A DNA stretch of 9,567 bases from Acidimicrobiaceae bacterium (GTDB lineage: Bacteria; Actinomycetota; Acidimicrobiia; Acidimicrobiales; Bog-793), in assembly GCA_027459565.1 (NCBI GenBank), contig DAIDIA010000309.1:1-9567 (forward strand). Reading direction: 5' to 3'. Position 1 is the stretch's first letter. Every line of letters starts with the position of its first letter. Both the position numbers and the translations under genes were made by a program. The notes below the pieces were generated by a model. It saw only the letters and a program-made list of their open reading frames with translations, did no database searches and was not told the origin of the DNA. Positions 7,354 through 9,567 of the stretch are shown here, piece by piece.

Positions 7354-7386
7354 ATGTAACTTATAACATACAGGTCACCATGTCAA
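7354..7386 (-). promoter_or_regulatory. Promoter and probable operator of the CoA-transferase operon (copy 1)
   Basis: On the minus strand a perfect -35 TTGACA (7381-7386) is followed by TATAAG (7360-7365, 15-base spacer) or TAAGTT (7358-7363, 17-base spacer) as -10. Overlapping the -10 is the interrupted palindrome TGTA-N2-TTATAA-N2-TACA (7355-7372). A protein bound there would block RNA polymerase. The same 33-base block recurs at 9447-9479 with 28 identical positions. The likely transcription start falls within a few bases of the ATG at 7349, predicting a leaderless or near-leaderless mRNA. The gene just upstream encodes a GntR-type regulator, the obvious candidate ligand for the palindrome. 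Confidence 0.75.
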
Positions 7387-7445
7387 GCATGATGGTGAAA
7401 TGGGTTGCTCGCGTGGTTACACAACTTGAGACTGCTGGCAATGAA

Positions 7446-7461
7446 GAATCAAGCTTGATTC
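7446..7461. repeat. 16-bp perfect palindrome over the gntR-type stop codon
   Basis: GAATCAAGCTTGATTC is perfectly self-complementary and covers the regulator's last codons and stop (7449-7451). It has no loop and no T-run, so it is a poor terminator. It could be a protein site or chance constrained by coding. Confidence 0.35.
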
Positions 7462-8171
7462 GCAGCCTCGCGCCGTAGCCGCGCCGGTGCGCTTTCTATG
7501 TGAATAGCCATCAAACGCTTCGCCTCTTCGCCGTCGTGCAGTGCCAACGCGTCAAGGATCAGACCATGGTAACGATAAGCTTCCGAAGCGATGTCTTCGA
7601 ATCGCCACACGGACTCATCGGCCGCAACTGGGAATTTCTGCCTAAGCCATTTCAGGTGACCGGCAAGAAATGCGGGACCGCCAATCTCAGCAATGCGCAT
7701 ATGAAAGCGAAAACTAGCTTCGCTCAGCAATTGCGGTTCATGACTTCCAAGAAGTTGCCCCATTTGCTCATGCTGAATTCGCAGGCCATCTAACTGCTCA
7801 TCAGTGATAAGTCGGGCAGCCAGCAGTGCGGTCAATCCCTCGAGCTCAGACCGCAACATGTAGAGTTCGAGTACTGCTTGATCACTAAGTTCGCTCACTG
7901 TAGCGCCATAGTTCGTCTCATAAGAGACCAATCCAGTGCTTTCCAACTTTCTCAGCGCTTCACGAACGGGTGTGATCGAAACACCCAGCCGATCTGCGAC
8001 CTTATCCTGCAAGATCGACGAACCTGGCAAAAGGGCACCTTCAAGGATCTCTCGGCGCAGCGTCTCAAAGACGTAATCGGCCAGACTCCCAGGTGGAATG
8101 GCTCGTGACGTTGAAGGCGTGGGATAACTTGCGCCGTCCCCAACCATGATTGAATTCTTACGTCGTGCCAT
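7449..8171 (-). CDS. GntR-family transcriptional regulator, FadR/FCD subfamily
   Basis: This is a DNA-binding regulator, probably sensing an acid or CoA-ester intermediate of the adjacent pathway. The 240-residue protein has a variable N-terminal tail (1-27), a winged helix ('LADYVFETLRREILEGALLPG' region, then helix-turn-helix 'VADRLGVSITPVREALRKLE' around 58-77), and an all-helical FCD domain from about 95 to 235. FCD metal ligands are partly visible: His157 in 'FRFH', His202 in 'YRYHGLILDAL' and His224 in 'MAIHIESA'. The usual Asp four residues before the first His is Ser153, so metal binding may be altered. It is on the same strand as the operon, 99 bases upstream of the CoA-transferase start, with the promoter/operator between them. 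Only a weak GGAA precedes its ATG. The IS30 relic begins 43 bases upstream of its start, so its own promoter may be affected. Confidence 0.92.
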   Translation of the reverse strand: MARRKNSIMVGDGASYPTPSTSRAIPPGSLADYVFETLRREILEGALLPGSSILQDKVADRLGVSITPVREALRKLESTGLVSYETNYGATVSELSDQAVLELYMLRSELEGLTALLAARLITDEQLDGLRIQHEQMGQLLGSHEPQLLSEASFRFHMRIAEIGGPAFLAGHLKWLRQKFPVAADESVWRFEDIASEAYRYHGLILDALALHDGEEAKRLMAIHIESAPARLRREAANQA

Positions 8172-8213
8172 TACTCAGTTCCGCTTTGAACTCGTTAGTT
8201 AATGTTAGCCGAT

Positions 8214-9319
8214 GGAATTCTCAGCGGCTTCGAACGGTGAGCGCAACAAGCTGATCGAGTTTCTCTTCTGGTTTTGGGTATCCCAAGGTCGCTCGGGGTC
8301 GCCTGTTGAGACTTCGCTGGAGGCGTTAAAGGTGCTCAACTAAGTACTTTAGAGAGTTCAGTTCGTTAGGTCGTTTATTGACGAAGTAACCCGTTGATGT
8401 TCTCGATTGAGCCGAATTGCCAAGACGAGTGTAGATCTCAGAAGTAGAACGACACCCTGGTGGTGACAGTGAACGATCGATCGTTGGCCATCTCCTTTCC
8501 TTGATCCCATGTGATGCTGCGAACAAGTTCGTTGGGCAAGGCGGCGATAGCTCGGCGCATCGCCTCTTCGACGGCCGCGGCGCGGTGGCCCTTCCCAACT
8601 CCGAGAGCATTACGAGACGTGTCAAACATTCCACCAACGTCCCTCCGACACTCTCCCTCTTCGCACCTCTAACGTGATCGCCATCCCAAGGACCGAACCG
8701 CTCGATCACCGACCTCGGCCAGTCGCTCATGGATCATCACCAGGTTGCGGATCTTGCCTCGCATTTCGACGAAACCTTGGGCACAGCGCTAGGCACGACT
8801 CAAGCGCGAACAATCAGCCGCCGCCCTCTCTATTTTGAATTTCAACCCGGCCTTGGACGAGGATCGACCGATAGATCGTCGCGTGGCTCACGCGCATCGT
8901 CGAGTCATCGGGGAACCCTAGACGGAGTCGACGAGCTATCTCTTGGGGCGACTAAAACTCTGTGAGCCATATCGTCACACTTGCGCAGAGCGCCCGATCA
9001 TTCGACTCGAAATCCTTAGGTCGCTTGTCGCGAGTCCTCGATCGTTGATGCGCTTGCCAGATCCGATAGTTCGCTCGACCACAGTTCGCCGCTATCTCAC
9101 GACTTGTCAAAGCGAATCTTCCGCGGTCTCGAACGAAATCGCGAAACAATGCACCCAATCAATTCCGATTAAGACATCTTCTCGCTCACTCACGCTCAAC
9201 CGGTTCGGCGCGAGGTTCCAAGCATCGATTCATCCACACCACTTGTGGTCCGCCAGCAAATAGACATTGGCGGGTTAAAAGTGCGCAATCTGCTCGCGGT
9301 CGCTGCATTTGAGAATCCT
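8214..9319 (-). mobile_element. Decayed IS30-family insertion sequence
   Basis: This stretch of about 1.1 kb matches the usual IS30 size and contains a broken IS30 transposase on the minus strand. Candidate terminal repeats are GGAATTCTCA at the left (8214-8223) and, read inward from the right, AGGATTCTCA (9310-9319), identical at 8 of 10 positions. The left repeat overlaps the transposase stop, as is common when IS30 genes run to the element end. No clear target duplication is visible, as expected for an old insertion. The exact ends are tentative. Confidence 0.65.
8221..9232 (-). pseudogene. IS30 family transposase, multiply frameshifted
   Basis: A full-length DDE transposase can be traced on the minus strand only by changing frame several times. 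N-terminal 'RLSVSEREDVLIGID' (from about 9202) is followed in another frame by 'YRIWQAHQRSRTRDKRPKD', then 'SPQEIARRLRLGFPDDSTMR' and 'VSHATIYRSILVQGR' (about 8950-8850). 'IRNLVMIHERLAEVGDRAV' comes next, then 'WDGDHVRGAKRESVGGTLVE' with the first catalytic Asp (8677-8679). 'GHRAAAVEEAMRRAIAALP' and 'ITWDQGKEMA' carry the second Asp (8629 downward). 'GSIENINGLLRQ' (8378-8413) carries the catalytic Glu, and the C-terminal 'NRRPRATLGYPKPEEKLDQL' region (8307 downward) ends at a TGA (8221-8223). At least three frame changes plus in-frame stops and a missing 'YFPKGTDLS' stretch rule out activity. The family call is firm; the N-terminal limit is approximate. Confidence 0.85.
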
Positions 9320-9446
9320 CGAGCTCGAAGTCGCCGCGATAGTTAGCGTTGCTCGTACGTCATGTACCTCGTCGCTGACCTGCCCTTCATGAGTGTCTTT
9401 CATCAGAGTTACTCGCGACGTGGTGTGCTCGACCTTCAAACCGTCC
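9320..9446. other. Non-coding stretch between the IS30 relic and the right promoter
   Basis: No gene-like frame is seen. TCGAGCTCGA (9319-9328) is a perfect 10-bp palindrome at the IS edge. This piece was presumably part of the original space between the GntR-type gene and the right-hand gene. Confidence 0.4.
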
Positions 9447-9479
9447 TTGACATTGTGATATGTAAGTTATAAATTACAT
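9447..9479 (+). promoter_or_regulatory. Promoter and probable operator of the right-hand gene (copy 2)
   Basis: TTGACA (9447-9452) is followed after 15 bases by TATAAA (9468-9473), or after 17 by TAAATT, and by the palindrome TGTA-N2-TTATAA-N2-TACA (9461-9478). Aligned without gaps to the block at 7354-7386 (minus strand), 28 of 33 positions agree, including the whole -35 and the palindrome core. The rightward orientation and distance to the ATG at 9554 make it the promoter of that gene. The two copies mark a shared regulon. Confidence 0.72.
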
Positions 9480-9507
9480 GTTTAGGGACGCCCCAATCCC
9501 AATACGG

Positions 9508-9530
9508 CGGTTCTTCATCTCGGGGAACCG
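9508..9530 (+). other. Small hairpin in the 5' leader of the right-hand gene
   Basis: CGGTTC (9508-9513) pairs with GAACCG (9525-9530) around an 11-base loop, between the predicted transcription start and the Shine-Dalgarno. It is too short to call a riboswitch. It could influence translation or be incidental. Confidence 0.25.
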
Positions 9531-9540
9531 TGAATTTCAT

Positions 9541-9549
9541 AAAAGGAGG
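9541..9549 (+). promoter_or_regulatory. Strong Shine-Dalgarno for the gene at 9554
   Basis: AAAAGGAGG lies four bases before the ATG at 9554. It is the strongest ribosome-binding site in the window and decides this start over the alternative ATG at 9478. Confidence 0.65.
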
Positions 9550-9553
9550 GCGC

Positions 9554-9567
9554 ATGCCCAAACAATC
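9554..9567 (+). CDS. Start of an unidentified gene in the same putative regulon (partial)
   Basis: Only the first codons (M-P-K-Q-) lie in the window, so the product cannot be identified. The gene is supported by the strong Shine-Dalgarno immediately upstream and by the promoter/operator copy about 75-100 bases before the ATG. Because it shares that control block with the CoA-transferase operon, it probably encodes a missing part of the same system: the solute-binding protein of the transporter, or another enzyme such as a hydratase or dehydrogenase. That role is inference. A competing frame from ATG 9478 is also open to the window end but lacks a Shine-Dalgarno. Confidence 0.55.

Noticed and set aside
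8326..8730. Minus-strand open frame as an independent 134-residue gene
   Set aside because: Its first third is the IS30 transposase catalytic region (GDHVRGAKRES...) and the rest is out-of-frame transposase, so it is part of the pseudogene.
1..9567. CRISPR array, tRNA or rRNA genes
   Set aside because: No regularly spaced direct repeats and no tRNA or rRNA-like sequence were seen on either strand.

Overview
The window is a moderate-GC bacterial segment, most probably from an actinobacterium. The clues are a decayed FtsX-type permease with the actinobacterial 'AERRRPFSLLRLAGVP' signature, an actinobacterial-looking IS30 relic, an FCD-type GntR regulator, and a catabolic operon whose first gene appears to be leaderless. 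The genus cannot be fixed from sequence alone.

Layout. Positions 26-1020 (minus) hold the wreck of an FtsX-like ABC permease, with two frame breaks and two in-frame stops. It ends abruptly at a perfect 15-bp palindrome (1030-1044). Positions 1045-1625 hold no intact gene. They contain a 10-bp inverted repeat (1158/1228) and weak plus-strand similarity to a branched-chain-type substrate-binding protein (SBP).

Positions 1626-7349 (minus) are an intact six-gene operon, transcribed right to left: class III CoA-transferase (CaiB/BaiF), CitE/HpcH-type acyl-CoA lyase, LivH and LivM permeases, then LivG and LivF ATPases. Three junctions are 4-bp ATGA overlaps. A GntR/FCD regulator follows at 7449-8171 (minus). 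A decayed IS30 element occupies 8214-9319. A new plus-strand gene with a strong Shine-Dalgarno begins at 9554 and runs off the window.

How the genes fit together (inference). The Liv-type (HAAT) transporter would import a small carboxylate or similar acid. The CoA-transferase would activate it to a CoA thioester, and the CitE-like lyase would split the thioester into acetyl-CoA (or propionyl-CoA) plus a 2-oxoacid. Citramalate, malate or a related hydroxy-dicarboxylate would need just these two enzyme types. No SBP is intact in the window, so it is either the gene starting at 9554 or lies elsewhere.

The most informative signal is a near-duplicate 33-bp promoter/operator, identical at 28 of 33 positions. 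One copy lies just before the CoA-transferase (7354-7386, minus) and the other before the right-hand gene (9447-9479, plus). Both carry TTGACA and the palindrome TGTA-N2-TTATAA-N2-TACA. This ties the right-hand gene to the same regulon, probably under the GntR protein encoded between them, and shows that the IS30 element landed inside this locus.
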